Below, piece after piece: positions 16,100 through 25,755 of a stretch of DNA of 64,000 nucleotides; position 1 is the stretch's first letter; each line of letters starts with the position of its first letter. The translations under genes and the position numbers were made by a program. The DNA is from CAVQEK01 sp964596645 (GTDB taxonomy: Bacteria > Bacteroidota > Bacteroidia > Cytophagales > Cyclobacteriaceae), in NCBI GenBank assembly GCA_964596645.1, contig CAZQVB010000022.1, forward strand, positions 16,071 to 80,070. Reading direction: 5' to 3'. A model generated the notes under the pieces. That model made no database searches and was not told where the DNA came from. It saw nothing but the letters and a program-made list of their open reading frames with translations.

Positions 16100-17794
16100 A
16101 TGATATATCAGCGAATAGTAGAAACAGTAGAAATATGCCATCGCCACGATGTGCGCCACGTGATCGTTTCTCCCGGCTCCAGATCGGCCCCACTGGTGCT
16201 GGCTTTTGCGCGCAGTAAGCTATTTGAAATCATTGTAGTACCCGATGAACGCGCGGCTGCATTTATAGCGCTTGGCGTGGCTCAGGCTACGCAGCTGCCA
16301 GTGGTGGTCGTTTGCACATCGGGGTCGGCCGGGCTCAACTTGTCGCCGGCCATTGCAGAAGCGTTTTATCAACACGTGCCGCTGTTGGTATTTACGGCCG
16401 ATCGGCCACCGGAGTGGATAGACCAGCGTGACGGCCAAACGTTGCGCCAAAACCACCTGCATCAGAGTTTTGTAAAAATGGAAGCTGTTTTCCCGGAAGA
16501 GGCTGTGGAGCAAGATCAAAAATGGCATGCGCAGCGCCTGATCAATGAAGCCATCAACACCGCCACAAAGCAGCCAGCCGGGCCCGTACACATTAATTTT
16601 CCCTTTCGCGAACCGCTCTACCCCGATGTTGTGCAGAGCGATGCCACCACTGGTGCCGTAAAAATAATAGCGCAAAAGCAGCACATGCCGATCGACCTGC
16701 GCGCCTTAAGCAACTCAATTCTGCCTGAGATAACGCAGTACAGGAAAATTGTGATATTGGTAGGACAAACCGGTTACGACAGTCATCTGCACCGTCTGCT
16801 GCGTGAACTATCGATAAAAAACCATATTCCCGTCGTTGGTGATGTGCTCTCCAACCTGTACGATGTGCAGGAGGCAATTGTGCACGCCGACACATTTCTC
16901 ATAAACAAAGATGATGCATTCTGTCGCGCGCTGCAGCCCGACCTGTTGATCTCCATGGGCAGGTCCATCATCTCCAAAAATCTGAAATTGTACCTGCGCC
17001 GTTACCAACCGGCCGCCCACTGGCATGTGTCGGAGGGCGGAGAGCAGATCGATACCTTTCAAACCCTCACCCGCAGTTACAGCCTGTCCCCTGCTGTATT
17101 CGCCGAGGCACTTTGTCAGATGGAAAACATGCAATCTGATGAAGGTTTCGCGCGGTTGTGGCGAGCGCGGGAGCTGGATGCGGCGAAGAAAACAACGGAA
17201 ATTTTAAGCCAAAGTCCATTTGGTGAGTTTCGTGCAGTACAGCGCATACTGCAACATCTTCCTGCTCGCAGTTGCCTGCACCTGGCCAACAGTATGCCGG
17301 TGCGCTATGCCAACTTCTGCACCGTACCGGCAGGCAGGCACGTGGAAGTATGGTGCAACCGTGGCACCAGCGGCATCGATGGCTGCACAAGCACTGCCGT
17401 AGGAGCCGCGCTGGCCGACGATCGCCTGCACGTGTTGATCACCGGCGATATGGCCTTTTTTTATGATCGCAACGCGCTGTGGCTCAGCAAACTGCCTGCT
17501 AACCTGCGCATCATTGTGCTCAATAATTTTGGTGGCGGCATATTTCGCATCATCAACAAACCAGAACAGCTACCAGAACTGGAAACCCTCTTTGAAGCCC
17601 GGCATACGCTTACGGCCGAGTTGACGGCACGCGACTACCATATAGACTATTGCGCATGCCGCGATGGGCAGGCACTTGAAAACATTCTGCCTGAATTTTT
17701 TATTGGACAAGGCCCCAAGCTTCTTGAGGTGTTTAGCGAAAGCAAAAAAAACAAAAGCATATTCGAATATTTCAAATCTCAAATCATACGCTGA
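16100..17794 (+). CDS. menD: MenD, SEPHCHC synthase
   Basis: 564 residues, the normal length for 2-succinyl-5-enolpyruvyl-6-hydroxy-3-cyclohexene-1-carboxylate synthase. This thiamine-diphosphate enzyme joins 2-oxoglutarate to isochorismate in menaquinone synthesis. The N-terminal domain shows VSPGSRSAPLVLA and PDERAAAFIALG (conserved Glu that activates thiamine), the C-terminal domain ITGDMAFFYDRNAL and VLNNFGGGIF (metal and diphosphate binding). The ATG at 16100 fits the family start. It is the first gene of a menD-menB-menE operon, with menB starting 1 nt after its stop. Menaquinone would be the respiratory quinone, as expected in Bacteroidota. Confidence 0.96.
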   Translation: MIYQRIVETVEICHRHDVRHVIVSPGSRSAPLVLAFARSKLFEIIVVPDERAAAFIALGVAQATQLPVVVVCTSGSAGLNLSPAIAEAFYQHVPLLVFTADRPPEWIDQRDGQTLRQNHLHQSFVKMEAVFPEEAVEQDQKWHAQRLINEAINTATKQPAGPVHINFPFREPLYPDVVQSDATTGAVKIIAQKQHMPIDLRALSNSILPEITQYRKIVILVGQTGYDSHLHRLLRELSIKNHIPVVGDVLSNLYDVQEAIVHADTFLINKDDAFCRALQPDLLISMGRSIISKNLKLYLRRYQPAAHWHVSEGGEQIDTFQTLTRSYSLSPAVFAEALCQMENMQSDEGFARLWRARELDAAKKTTEILSQSPFGEFRAVQRILQHLPARSCLHLANSMPVRYANFCTVPAGRHVEVWCNRGTSGIDGCTSTAVGAALADDRLHVLITGDMAFFYDRNALWLSKLPANLRIIVLNNFGGGIFRIINKPEQLPELETLFEARHTLTAELTARDYHIDYCACRDGQALENILPEFFIGQGPKLLEVFSESKKNKSIFEYFKSQIIR

Positions 17795-17795
17795 C

Positions 17796-18620
17796 ATGAA
17801 ACTTCACCATTCCTGGGAAACCATTAAAGAGTACAAGGAAATCCTTTTTCAACAGTACGACGGCATAGCCCGCATCAGCATCAACCGGCCGGAAAAGCAC
17901 AATGCCTTTACGCCGCTTACGGTGAGCGAGATGATCGATGCCATGAATTACTGCCGCGACGAAGCCGGTATAAAAGCCATCGTGTTTACAGGCGAAGGCG
18001 GCAAAGCTTTCTGCAGCGGTGGCGACCAGAGCGTGCGGGGCCATGGTGGGTATGTGGGTCAGGATGAAGTGCCCCGGCTCAACGTGCTCGATCTGCAAAA
18101 GCAAATACGCAGTATACCCAAGGTGGTGATTGCCGCTGTAGCTGGCTGGGCCATCGGCGGTGGTCATGTGCTGCATGTGGTGTGCGACCTCACCATAGCC
18201 GCAGACAATGCCCGCTTTGGGCAAACGGGCCCCAAGGTGGGCAGCTTCGATGGCGGCTTTGGTGCCTCCTACCTGGCGCGTATTGTCGGCCAGAAAAAGG
18301 CGCGTGAAATATGGTTTCTCTGCGATCAGTACAACGCCAGCGAAGCCCGCGAGATGGGCCTGGTGAACACGGTGGTGCCGCTGGAAAAACTGGAAGAAAC
18401 GTACGTAGAATGGGCCAGAAAGGTGATGGAAAAAAGCCCGCTCGCCATCCGCATGCTCAAGTCGGCTTTCAATGCCGAGCTCGATGGCCAGGCCGGGCTG
18501 CAGGAGCTGGCCGGCAATGCCACCCTGCTCTACTACCTAAGCGATGAGGCCAAAGAAGGCAAGCAGGCCTTCATGGAAAAGCGAAAGCCCGACTTCGACA
18601 AATTTCCCAAATTTCCCTGA
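17796..18620 (+). CDS. menB: MenB, 1,4-dihydroxy-2-naphthoyl-CoA synthase
   Basis: 274 residues of the crotonase fold. Motifs seen are FCSGGDQ (oxyanion loop and substrate binding), AVAGWAIGGGHVLHVVCDL (oxyanion hole) and QTGPKVGSFDGGFGA, which is diagnostic for MenB. It closes the ring of o-succinylbenzoyl-CoA to make dihydroxynaphthoyl-CoA. The frame extends 44 codons back into menD, but the ATG at 17796, two bases after the menD stop, gives the canonical start. Second gene of the operon; menE begins 15 nt downstream. Confidence 0.97.
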   Translation: MKLHHSWETIKEYKEILFQQYDGIARISINRPEKHNAFTPLTVSEMIDAMNYCRDEAGIKAIVFTGEGGKAFCSGGDQSVRGHGGYVGQDEVPRLNVLDLQKQIRSIPKVVIAAVAGWAIGGGHVLHVVCDLTIAADNARFGQTGPKVGSFDGGFGASYLARIVGQKKAREIWFLCDQYNASEAREMGLVNTVVPLEKLEETYVEWARKVMEKSPLAIRMLKSAFNAELDGQAGLQELAGNATLLYYLSDEAKEGKQAFMEKRKPDFDKFPKFP

Positions 18621-18635
18621 TCGCACCACAGCTTC

Positions 18636-19721
18636 ATGACTGCCCAGCTCATCACTCGCTACGCCTCTATTCCCCTCCTGGGCGGTGCGTCGACCATGCG
18701 TGGTGGGCTGAACACGTTTGAGCAGGAGGTAGTAAATTTTATAGAAGACTGGCAATCGGGCACGCCCTCGTTTACGCTGCACACGTCAGGCACCACGGGC
18801 AAGCCCAAAGCATGGATGGTGACACGCCAACAGATGGAGGCCAGCGCCAGAATGACGCTGAAAGCACTGGAACTGCAAGCCGGACAAACGGCGCTGCTAT
18901 GCCTGCACCCGAAGTACATCGCCGGCCGTATGATGATCGTGCGCGCCATAGTAGGTGGGCTGCACCTGGCGGTGGTGGAGCCTGTGGCCAATCCGTTTTC
19001 ATTGCTATCCAAGGATGTAGCCATTGATTTTTTGGCGGTGGTGCCCCACCAAATGCACGCCATGCTGCAGGATGTGGATACATTGATCCGGCTGCACAAG
19101 GCACACGCTGTCATAGTAGGTGGTGGCGCTACTGAGGGCACGTTGGAAGACAAATGTGAGCGAATACAGGCCCCCACCTTCAGTACCTTCGGCATGACGG
19201 AAACCGTATCGCACATTGCGCTGCGCAGACTGAATGGGCGAGAGCGCAGCAGCGTGTACAGCCTATTGCCCAATGTGGAAGCGGGTATCGATCAGCGTGG
19301 TTGCCTGTGGGTATGTGGTGCGGTGACAAATCATAAAACCGTGCAGACCAATGATCTGGTTCGGTTTCATGGTGAGGCTGCCTTTGAGTGGTTGGGCCGT
19401 GTCGACCACGTGATCAACAGTGGGGGTATAAAAATTTTTCCGGAGCAACTCGAGCGAACACTACAGCCACTCCTGCCCGGCTGGGGTGTTCACAATGATT
19501 TTTTCCTGACGGGCCTGCCACACGATACACTGGGCCAACAAACAGCGCTGGTGGTAGAAGGCACACTGCCCGTCTCACACCAGTCCGTGCTGGAACATTG
19601 CCGCCTGGCACTGCCAGACCGGCAGGCACCGAGGTGTATCGTGGAGTTGCCCCAATTCACACGCACCAATGGCGGAAAAATCAGGCGCCGGGAAACCCTG
19701 GGCAGCGGCAGCGCAGACTAA
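18636..19721 (+). CDS. menE: MenE, o-succinylbenzoate-CoA ligase (short form)
   Basis: 361 residues of the adenylate-forming enzyme family, clearly shorter than the 450-500 residues of most MenE proteins. The N-terminal part before the P-loop is only about 45 residues. Motifs are TLHTSGTTGKPKAW (ATP phosphate binding), FSTFGMTETVSHIAL (adenine), LVRFHGEAAFEWLGRVDHVINSGG in part, and a C-terminal lysine in TRTNGGKIRRRE. It activates o-succinylbenzoate with CoA, the step before MenB. Short MenE forms are known to me from Bacteroidota. No menC, menF or menA lies in the window. Last gene of the operon. Confidence 0.9.
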   Translation: MTAQLITRYASIPLLGGASTMRGGLNTFEQEVVNFIEDWQSGTPSFTLHTSGTTGKPKAWMVTRQQMEASARMTLKALELQAGQTALLCLHPKYIAGRMMIVRAIVGGLHLAVVEPVANPFSLLSKDVAIDFLAVVPHQMHAMLQDVDTLIRLHKAHAVIVGGGATEGTLEDKCERIQAPTFSTFGMTETVSHIALRRLNGRERSSVYSLLPNVEAGIDQRGCLWVCGAVTNHKTVQTNDLVRFHGEAAFEWLGRVDHVINSGGIKIFPEQLERTLQPLLPGWGVHNDFFLTGLPHDTLGQQTALVVEGTLPVSHQSVLEHCRLALPDRQAPRCIVELPQFTRTNGGKIRRRETLGSGSAD

Positions 19722-20530
19722 GTACAATGTTCATTCCAGATGATGCGAAGCCGAGGTGAGCCCACTTTCTTTGGTATTGCTCCCTTGCATACGTCAGCTT
19801 GCATATGTGAGAAAGCGCCGGTCATGTGCACGATCGCACCGCTACGAAAGGCTGCAATCTGTGCATTCTTACAGCAACCAACGGACTATTTTAGTATCAA
19901 TTTAGTGCAGCACCTCCACGTCAGCAGGTGCGGTTACTTTGGCTTGTTATCTTTTCAGGTTGAAATAATCATTCATAAAATGCTTGCTCTCAATGATCTG
20001 GCTTATTTGACTTCAATTTATTGTTGAGAAATACATCGAACCACACGGCATTTACAGCAATTGTTGAATCCCAAAATCCTTAAAAATCCCTTTGTATGCC
20101 GCTTTTCAGCCGGCTTTCGAGATGGTGCCATAATTGGCTTTTGCAGCGATTAAGTAATTTCCTCAGCGCCAATACGCGTTGAAAACTGCCAACTTGTTCT
20201 TTGCAGAAGTACCGTTTTAATAATGTTCATAGAAACAATGATCATTGAAAGGCTGTACATAAAATTCTGTAAAATGTCTCCGCTTTCTGCCTTCTCAGAG
20301 TAAGGTCGCACATAATTTAAGCCCTCCAATTTTTATTTTCTCCCCCTACTCCCCATGCTTTTGTGGCGGGTGTACCATTTCCAAAAGTATTGCTTATCAG
20401 TTTGTTAGCAGCGTCCGCTTAATTTGAAGATTCAGGTAAGTGGAAAGAGTGCAGGTGCGGTGGTTGGGTTACCTTTAGAACTATATCAAGATTTAATAGC
20501 AAATTTCAAATACCAAACGTTTCGCTTCTC
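19722..20530. other. Long intergenic region without a recognisable gene
   Basis: About 800 nt between menE and the T9SS operon. The only open frame (19740-20027) shows no start context, domain or conserved-looking sequence. No RNA gene, repeat or terminator could be recognised. TACCTTTA at 20470-20477 (7 of 8 to the -7 consensus) is a possible promoter for the next operon. Confidence 0.45.
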
Positions 20531-22228
20531 ATGAAATATTTGTTGGCAACTTATCTGATTTTCCATGTGGCATATTGTGCCAATGCACAAGTAACACAGG
20601 ATTTCGAAAGTGTAACTACAGCGACCCTTGTGCAGGACTGCTGGATGCGGGGCGGCAGCATGGCGGTAAGAAACTCTTATGTGATGAATGGAACGCAGTC
20701 GCTGGCGTCGGGCACCATGAGCGCTACCACCTCTCCCCTGCTGGTATCGCCCTGGCTGCAGTTGAGCGGTACGGGCAATATCACCTTTCGCGCCCGGGCT
20801 ACAGGCACAGGTGGCTCGCCTACACTTACCGTATATCTGGAAGAGCGGCTATCTGGTGGCATTTCGGCACTTTCTACCATACCACTCACTACCTCTGGCA
20901 CCACCTACACCATCGCTATTTCCAATACAGGTGTCTATCGAATCCGCTGGCAAACAGACGCCCTCTTCAACGCCAATGTGCGGGCCATCTATGACAACAT
21001 CGTGATCAACGCGACAGACGTAGCCAATCGGGCGACAAACCCCGGCGATGGCAATTGCGAATGCTACCCGCCGAACCTGGATACCGATGCTGCCGTGGCA
21101 CAGGAAGATGACGGCTCCTTCATAATCGATCCCGTTTCCAATGATACCAAGACAATTTTTGACATTGATCCATCCACGGTCACCATCATATCTCAACCGG
21201 GCAGTGGTGCTGCCACTTCCGTAGACGCCAGCGGCAACATCAGCTATACGCCTGTTAAGGATTTCAACGGTGTAGACACGCTCATCTACCAATTGTGCGA
21301 TGTGGCCAACATCTGCGCTACCGACACTGTTTTCGTCACACTCACGGCGGTGAATGATGCACCGTTTGCCATCAACGATACCATTACCGTATCAGAAGAT
21401 TCCGGCCCGCACATCATCGACGTGCTGGCCAATGACAGTGACTCTATCGACACCGACACGCCGATTCTTACTTTACTCTCGCTGAGCAACGGCAGCGCAC
21501 CGGCCACAACCGGCGTGGTATCCAACAAAGCGAGCATTGACTTTCCGCTACACTACTTCGGCACCTACATCGCCGACTATGAAATGGAAGATCCGGAAGG
21601 GGCTAAGGCCTCTGCCAAAGTGGTGGTGATTGTGGAGCCGGTCAACGATGCACCGACAGTAGAGGAGGTGACTTTGGAGATAACCACTTTCGAAGGTTCG
21701 GCCACACTCGATATGTCTCAGATAGTCAACGATGTAGATAATGCATTTACTGATCTCACCATTACTGTGCCTGCTAGTTCGCTGAATGGCGGCAGCGTCA
21801 CCTATATCGATGGTGTGCTTACGTATCTGCCAGCGCCGGGGTTCAAGGGCACCGACGAGATCAGCATTACCGTCACCGACAGTGAAGGGCTGTCTGTGAC
21901 GACCACCGTGTATATAAAAGTTGATTTTGAAGAAGAGCAGCTCGCCATCTCCCAGGGATTTTCGCCCAATGGCGATGGCATCAACGACTATTGGCACATT
22001 CGCGGCATCGACACCTACAGCATCAATCAGGTGACAATTCTCAACCGCTGGGGCGATGTGGTCTTTCAGCAACAAGGCTACAACAACGATGAAAAAGCCT
22101 GGCGAGGGCAGGCAAACAGTGCGGCAGCCTTTGGCAACGACGGACTGCCCAATGGCACCTACTTCTACTCTTTGGAACCCGGCAACGGTGATCCTGCACT
22201 TAAAGGCTTTGTAGTTATCAATCGATAA
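20531..22228 (+). CDS. Secreted multidomain protein with type IX secretion (type B) sorting domain
   Basis: 565 residues. A signal peptide covers residues 1-20. An N-terminal jelly-roll-like region (about 25-165) is followed by tandem cadherin/tandem-95-like beta domains with repeats of the kind AINDTITVSEDSGPHIIDVLANDSD and FKGTDEISITVTDSEG. The last 85 residues are the CHU_C gliding-motility-type domain: ISQGFSPNGDGINDYW, TILNRWGDVVFQ, NGTYFYSLE. That domain directs export through the type IX system and surface attachment. It is probably an adhesin or gliding-associated surface protein. It is the first gene of a three-gene operon with PorP/SprF 9 nt downstream, the usual partner of type B sorting proteins. 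Confidence 0.93.
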   Translation: MKYLLATYLIFHVAYCANAQVTQDFESVTTATLVQDCWMRGGSMAVRNSYVMNGTQSLASGTMSATTSPLLVSPWLQLSGTGNITFRARATGTGGSPTLTVYLEERLSGGISALSTIPLTTSGTTYTIAISNTGVYRIRWQTDALFNANVRAIYDNIVINATDVANRATNPGDGNCECYPPNLDTDAAVAQEDDGSFIIDPVSNDTKTIFDIDPSTVTIISQPGSGAATSVDASGNISYTPVKDFNGVDTLIYQLCDVANICATDTVFVTLTAVNDAPFAINDTITVSEDSGPHIIDVLANDSDSIDTDTPILTLLSLSNGSAPATTGVVSNKASIDFPLHYFGTYIADYEMEDPEGAKASAKVVVIVEPVNDAPTVEEVTLEITTFEGSATLDMSQIVNDVDNAFTDLTITVPASSLNGGSVTYIDGVLTYLPAPGFKGTDEISITVTDSEGLSVTTTVYIKVDFEEEQLAISQGFSPNGDGINDYWHIRGIDTYSINQVTILNRWGDVVFQQQGYNNDEKAWRGQANSAAAFGNDGLPNGTYFYSLEPGNGDPALKGFVVINR

Positions 22229-22237
22229 TAAGACACC

Positions 22238-23185
22238 ATGACATTTTTGAAAAATTTCCGTTTGTATGTCGCTTTCCTGTGCCTTGTGGGCACTACTGCT
22301 CAGTTGCAGGCACAGCAGGAAGCGCTTTATTCCATGTATATGTTCAACGGGCTGGTGATCAATCCTGCCTATGCCGGTAGTCACAGTGCGCCGACCGTTA
22401 CGGCTCAGATTCGCGAGCAGTGGGCGGGCTTTCAGGGGGCGCCCTCCAGCCAGAACATCACTGCCCATATGCCACTGCCTTTCACACGTACCTCACTGGG
22501 CTTTATGATCTCCAACGACAAGGTGGGCGTGACGGGGCAAACCGGCCTGCAAGGCATTTACGCTTACCGTGTACCCATGGGAAAAGGTCAATTGTCAATG
22601 GGCTTGCAGGGCGGCATCACCATATACAATTCAGAGCTCACCAGCCTCAATATTGTTTCTGGCGGAAATAACGCCGATATCGATCCTTCCTTCGCGCAGG
22701 ACATGAGCAGCGGCATTTTGCCCAACTTCGGCGCCGGGCTTTACTACCACACATCCAACTATTATGTGGGCTTTTCCATACCGCACCTGATCAACAACAG
22801 TTTGGAAAACATAAACGAGCTGATGTCGGTGGTGCAGGAGCGGCATTATTTCCTGTCGGCCGGCTATGTGTTTGATGTTGGCTTGCATATAAAAGTGAAG
22901 CCGAATGTGCTGGTAAAAGCAGTGCCAGGTGCACCTTTCCAGACAGACTTCAATACCAACGTACTGCTGAAAGAGCTCATCTGGATAGGCGCTTCGTACC
23001 GTACCTCGGGCACGGCAGCAGCCATTATGGAAATCAACATCACCAAGGAAATGTCCTTTGGCTATGCCTATGACTTTGCCATAAGCGAAGGTGCACAAAA
23101 CGTGCGCAACGGCTCGCATGAATTTATGCTGAGCTATCGTATAAAAAACCGAAAAGATCTGTACCTCACCCCACGCTACTTCTAA
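22238..23185 (+). CDS. PorP/SprF family type IX secretion outer-membrane protein
   Basis: 315 residues. A signal peptide ending AQLQAQQE is followed by the family signature YSMYMFNGLVINPAYAGS and IREQWAGFQGAPSSQN, then FSIPHLINNSLEN and a C-terminal barrel strand pattern ending KDLYLTPRYF. Proteins of this family are outer-membrane barrels needed for type IX export of SprB-like adhesins or for anchoring, each often serving the neighbouring type B substrate. Here it lies 9 nt after the gene for such a substrate and 2 nt before the OmpA-family gene. No oddity noted. Confidence 0.95.
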   Translation: MTFLKNFRLYVAFLCLVGTTAQLQAQQEALYSMYMFNGLVINPAYAGSHSAPTVTAQIREQWAGFQGAPSSQNITAHMPLPFTRTSLGFMISNDKVGVTGQTGLQGIYAYRVPMGKGQLSMGLQGGITIYNSELTSLNIVSGGNNADIDPSFAQDMSSGILPNFGAGLYYHTSNYYVGFSIPHLINNSLENINELMSVVQERHYFLSAGYVFDVGLHIKVKPNVLVKAVPGAPFQTDFNTNVLLKELIWIGASYRTSGTAAAIMEINITKEMSFGYAYDFAISEGAQNVRNGSHEFMLSYRIKNRKDLYLTPRYF

Positions 23186-23187
23186 AG

Positions 23188-25755
23188 ATGAACCCGACAA
23201 TGAAGAATATGAGAACAAGAATATTTGTTGCAGCATTCCTCTTGACGGTGGTAGCCTATAGCCCATCGGCAGCACAGTCGCCTGCGGAACTTAGCATGCA
23301 AAAGGCCGATTCGCTATACGCATTTATGAACTACCAGCACGCCCTGCGTATTTACGACAAAATGTATGCAAGGCGCAGCACGGATGTGCTAAGGCTAAAA
23401 ATAGCCCGTAGCCTGTACAAGTTGGGCCAAACCACTGAGGCCCTTGTCTGGTACGAAAAAGTAGAAAATCGCGAAGCGGCCTTTGAGGATGAAGACAAGA
23501 TGCAGTATGCCCAGTTGCTGCACAGCAAGGGCCGACATGAGGAAGCGATGGCATGGGTAAGTGGCGTAGAGGAAAGCAACACACACGCCGTATTGCAAGC
23601 CAGCGTGTCGCAGTTGCAGCGGTTTTATGGCGATTCCATTTTTTATGGTGTGCGCGCCATGAACATCAATACGGTGAATGCTGAATTTGCGCCGGCCTAT
23701 TATCAGGAGGGTGTGGTGTACACCAGCAATGCGCTCACAAAAGAGAAACGAAAATTTCATTGGGACGACAGCAAATTTCTGAACCTGGCCTACAGTGCGC
23801 GCACAGAAGAAAATGATCTGCAAAGCCCGGTGGCATTTGCTGAGGGCGTTACCGGCAAAAACCACGACGGACCGGCCGCGTTTTATGACGATGACCGTCG
23901 CATGGTTTTCACCAGAAATACGGAAGTGAAGACCAAAGAAAACGTGCAGATCAACAGGCTCAGCCTGCACTTTGCTACCTATGACGCGCAACAAAAGCAA
24001 TGGGTGTCAGAAGAATCATTTGCCTATAACAGCGCCGAGTACAGCACGGGCCATGCCACCATAAGTGCCGATGGGCAGTTGATGATTTTCGCCTCCGACA
24101 TGCCCGGCACACTGGGCCAAACCGATTTATACCTGTCCAAAAAAACTGAAAACGGCTGGTCTCAGCCCGTCAATCTGGGCTCGGACATCAATACCCCGGG
24201 CAAAGAAATGTTTCCCTATCTCGATGTCGACGGCCTGCTCTATTTTGCATCCAACGGGCATCCTGGCCTTGGCGGACTCGATATCTTCATGGCGCTGCCC
24301 ATTGGCGACGACTTCACCCCGGCGGTGAATATTGGCTACCCGGTCAATACTGCGCACGATGACTTTGCGCTCATCATCAAGGAGCAAAAGGGTTTCTTTA
24401 GCTCCAACCGAGCCGGCAACGACGACCTGTTCGCTTTCACATTCAGCGGAGTCAATACAGATTTTGCCATTTTTGATGCTGAAACCGGAGGCCCGCTGGA
24501 GGAACTGACCATTACGCTTATCGATAAAAAGGATGAGAAAAGAACAGTGTATCAAATACCATCATTCCTGGCCCACCTGGTGTTGTTGCCAGGCGAATAC
24601 ACTTTTGAAGTAAGCTGCGCTGGCTATGAACCCCTTACCTTCACCAAAAATGTACACCGAGGGCAGCCTTTGCTGGAGCAACTGCACATGGTGGCCCTGG
24701 CAACCACTCCGCCTGTGCTGGCCCAATCTTCGTCGACTTCCAACCCCGGCGAGAAAGCCAACAGCAAGTCCGGCAAAGACCATTTAACATTGACCGAGCC
24801 ATATGCCGGCGATTTACTCATTTTCAAGACCGCTGAAAACATCGATAAAATCTTCTTTTCCACGGATCAAAATGTCTTTGAATTGGTAGAGCGCCACGGT
24901 GCTTATGCGCTGCTCAGTCCTCAAGCGAAGCATGTGCTGAATATGGCAAACACCCAAACCCCGTTGAAAGAAACGGAACAGGTGAAGGCGGCTCTGGAAA
25001 ACAACCGCTTTATGGTGCGCACCGTCAAGACGATCAATCGCATTTTTTACGACTTCGACGACGAGCAGATACGGCATGATGCACAGCCGGAGCTGGATAA
25101 ACTGGCTGCGCTGCTCCTGGAAAACCCGCAGTTGCGCGTGCACCTGGGTTCCCATGCCGATCCGCGTGGCAGCGACGACTACAACTTTCAGCTTTCACAA
25201 AAGCGGTCGGAGGCTGCCAAGACTTACCTGATCAACAAAGGCATAGCACCGGGTCGACTCATCACCTCTGCCTATGGAGAGGCATTCAGGATCACCGATT
25301 GTGAAGAATGTACCGAGCAGGAGTTTGAGCTGGAGCGCAGGGCAGAATTTAACTTTTTCTTTGCCACGGAGCTGTCGGCCGACACCATCAGTACCGTGCG
25401 CAACTACAGAGCTGAGGAGCATTCCGCTAATGCCCTGGCCGCCTACTATCGCCAGCTCGATAAGGTAGAGGAAAAGGACGATGTCAGCGCCAAAATAGCC
25501 CTGGGGGCATTCAAAACTTATAAAGAGCAACAGTGGGATTTCCTCCAAGACCTGGGCGTGGTAGAGCGTGTGGAGCGCGAAAACGGCCTCACCTATTTCT
25601 TCTTAGGCACCTACGACGACCTTGCCCAGGCCGACCTGGTACGGCAGGAGGTGGTGGCACGCGGCATTAAAGATGCTTTCCTGCTGTATTTTTATGGTGG
25701 GGAGCGGGTGAACTATAACCAACTGCTGGCCTTGGGAGTAATAGAAAAGGATTAG
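23188..25755 (+). CDS. OmpA-family protein with TPR, PD40 propeller and SPOR-like tail
   Basis: 855 residues. Signal peptide, then TPR-like helices (about 30-130), a PD40/WD40-like beta-propeller (about 200-420: AAFYDDDRRMVFTRN, HATISADGQLMIFASDM, YLDVDGLLYFASNG), a carboxypeptidase-regulatory-like beta domain (430-500), an OmpA peptidoglycan-binding domain (about 610-730: SHADPRGSDDYNFQLSQKRS) and a C-terminal SPOR-like segment (about 765-850). This is the PorE-like layout found next to PorP/SprF genes; it would anchor the outer-membrane part of the T9SS to the cell wall. The SPOR-like end is an extra wall-binding unit. Last gene of the operon; its stop overlaps the convergent NlpC gene by 4 nt. 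Confidence 0.9.
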   Translation: MNPTMKNMRTRIFVAAFLLTVVAYSPSAAQSPAELSMQKADSLYAFMNYQHALRIYDKMYARRSTDVLRLKIARSLYKLGQTTEALVWYEKVENREAAFEDEDKMQYAQLLHSKGRHEEAMAWVSGVEESNTHAVLQASVSQLQRFYGDSIFYGVRAMNINTVNAEFAPAYYQEGVVYTSNALTKEKRKFHWDDSKFLNLAYSARTEENDLQSPVAFAEGVTGKNHDGPAAFYDDDRRMVFTRNTEVKTKENVQINRLSLHFATYDAQQKQWVSEESFAYNSAEYSTGHATISADGQLMIFASDMPGTLGQTDLYLSKKTENGWSQPVNLGSDINTPGKEMFPYLDVDGLLYFASNGHPGLGGLDIFMALPIGDDFTPAVNIGYPVNTAHDDFALIIKEQKGFFSSNRAGNDDLFAFTFSGVNTDFAIFDAETGGPLEELTITLIDKKDEKRTVYQIPSFLAHLVLLPGEYTFEVSCAGYEPLTFTKNVHRGQPLLEQLHMVALATTPPVLAQSSSTSNPGEKANSKSGKDHLTLTEPYAGDLLIFKTAENIDKIFFSTDQNVFELVERHGAYALLSPQAKHVLNMANTQTPLKETEQVKAALENNRFMVRTVKTINRIFYDFDDEQIRHDAQPELDKLAALLLENPQLRVHLGSHADPRGSDDYNFQLSQKRSEAAKTYLINKGIAPGRLITSAYGEAFRITDCEECTEQEFELERRAEFNFFFATELSADTISTVRNYRAEEHSANALAAYYRQLDKVEEKDDVSAKIALGAFKTYKEQQWDFLQDLGVVERVERENGLTYFFLGTYDDLAQADLVRQEVVARGIKDAFLLYFYGGERVNYNQLLALGVIEKD

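Noticed and set aside
19740..20027. 95-codon frame after menE
   Set aside because: No conserved-looking sequence or start context, in an otherwise empty region.
21548..22468. 306-codon minus-strand open frame across the T9SS protein and PorP genes
   Set aside because: Crosses two well-supported genes in the opposite direction; no domain.
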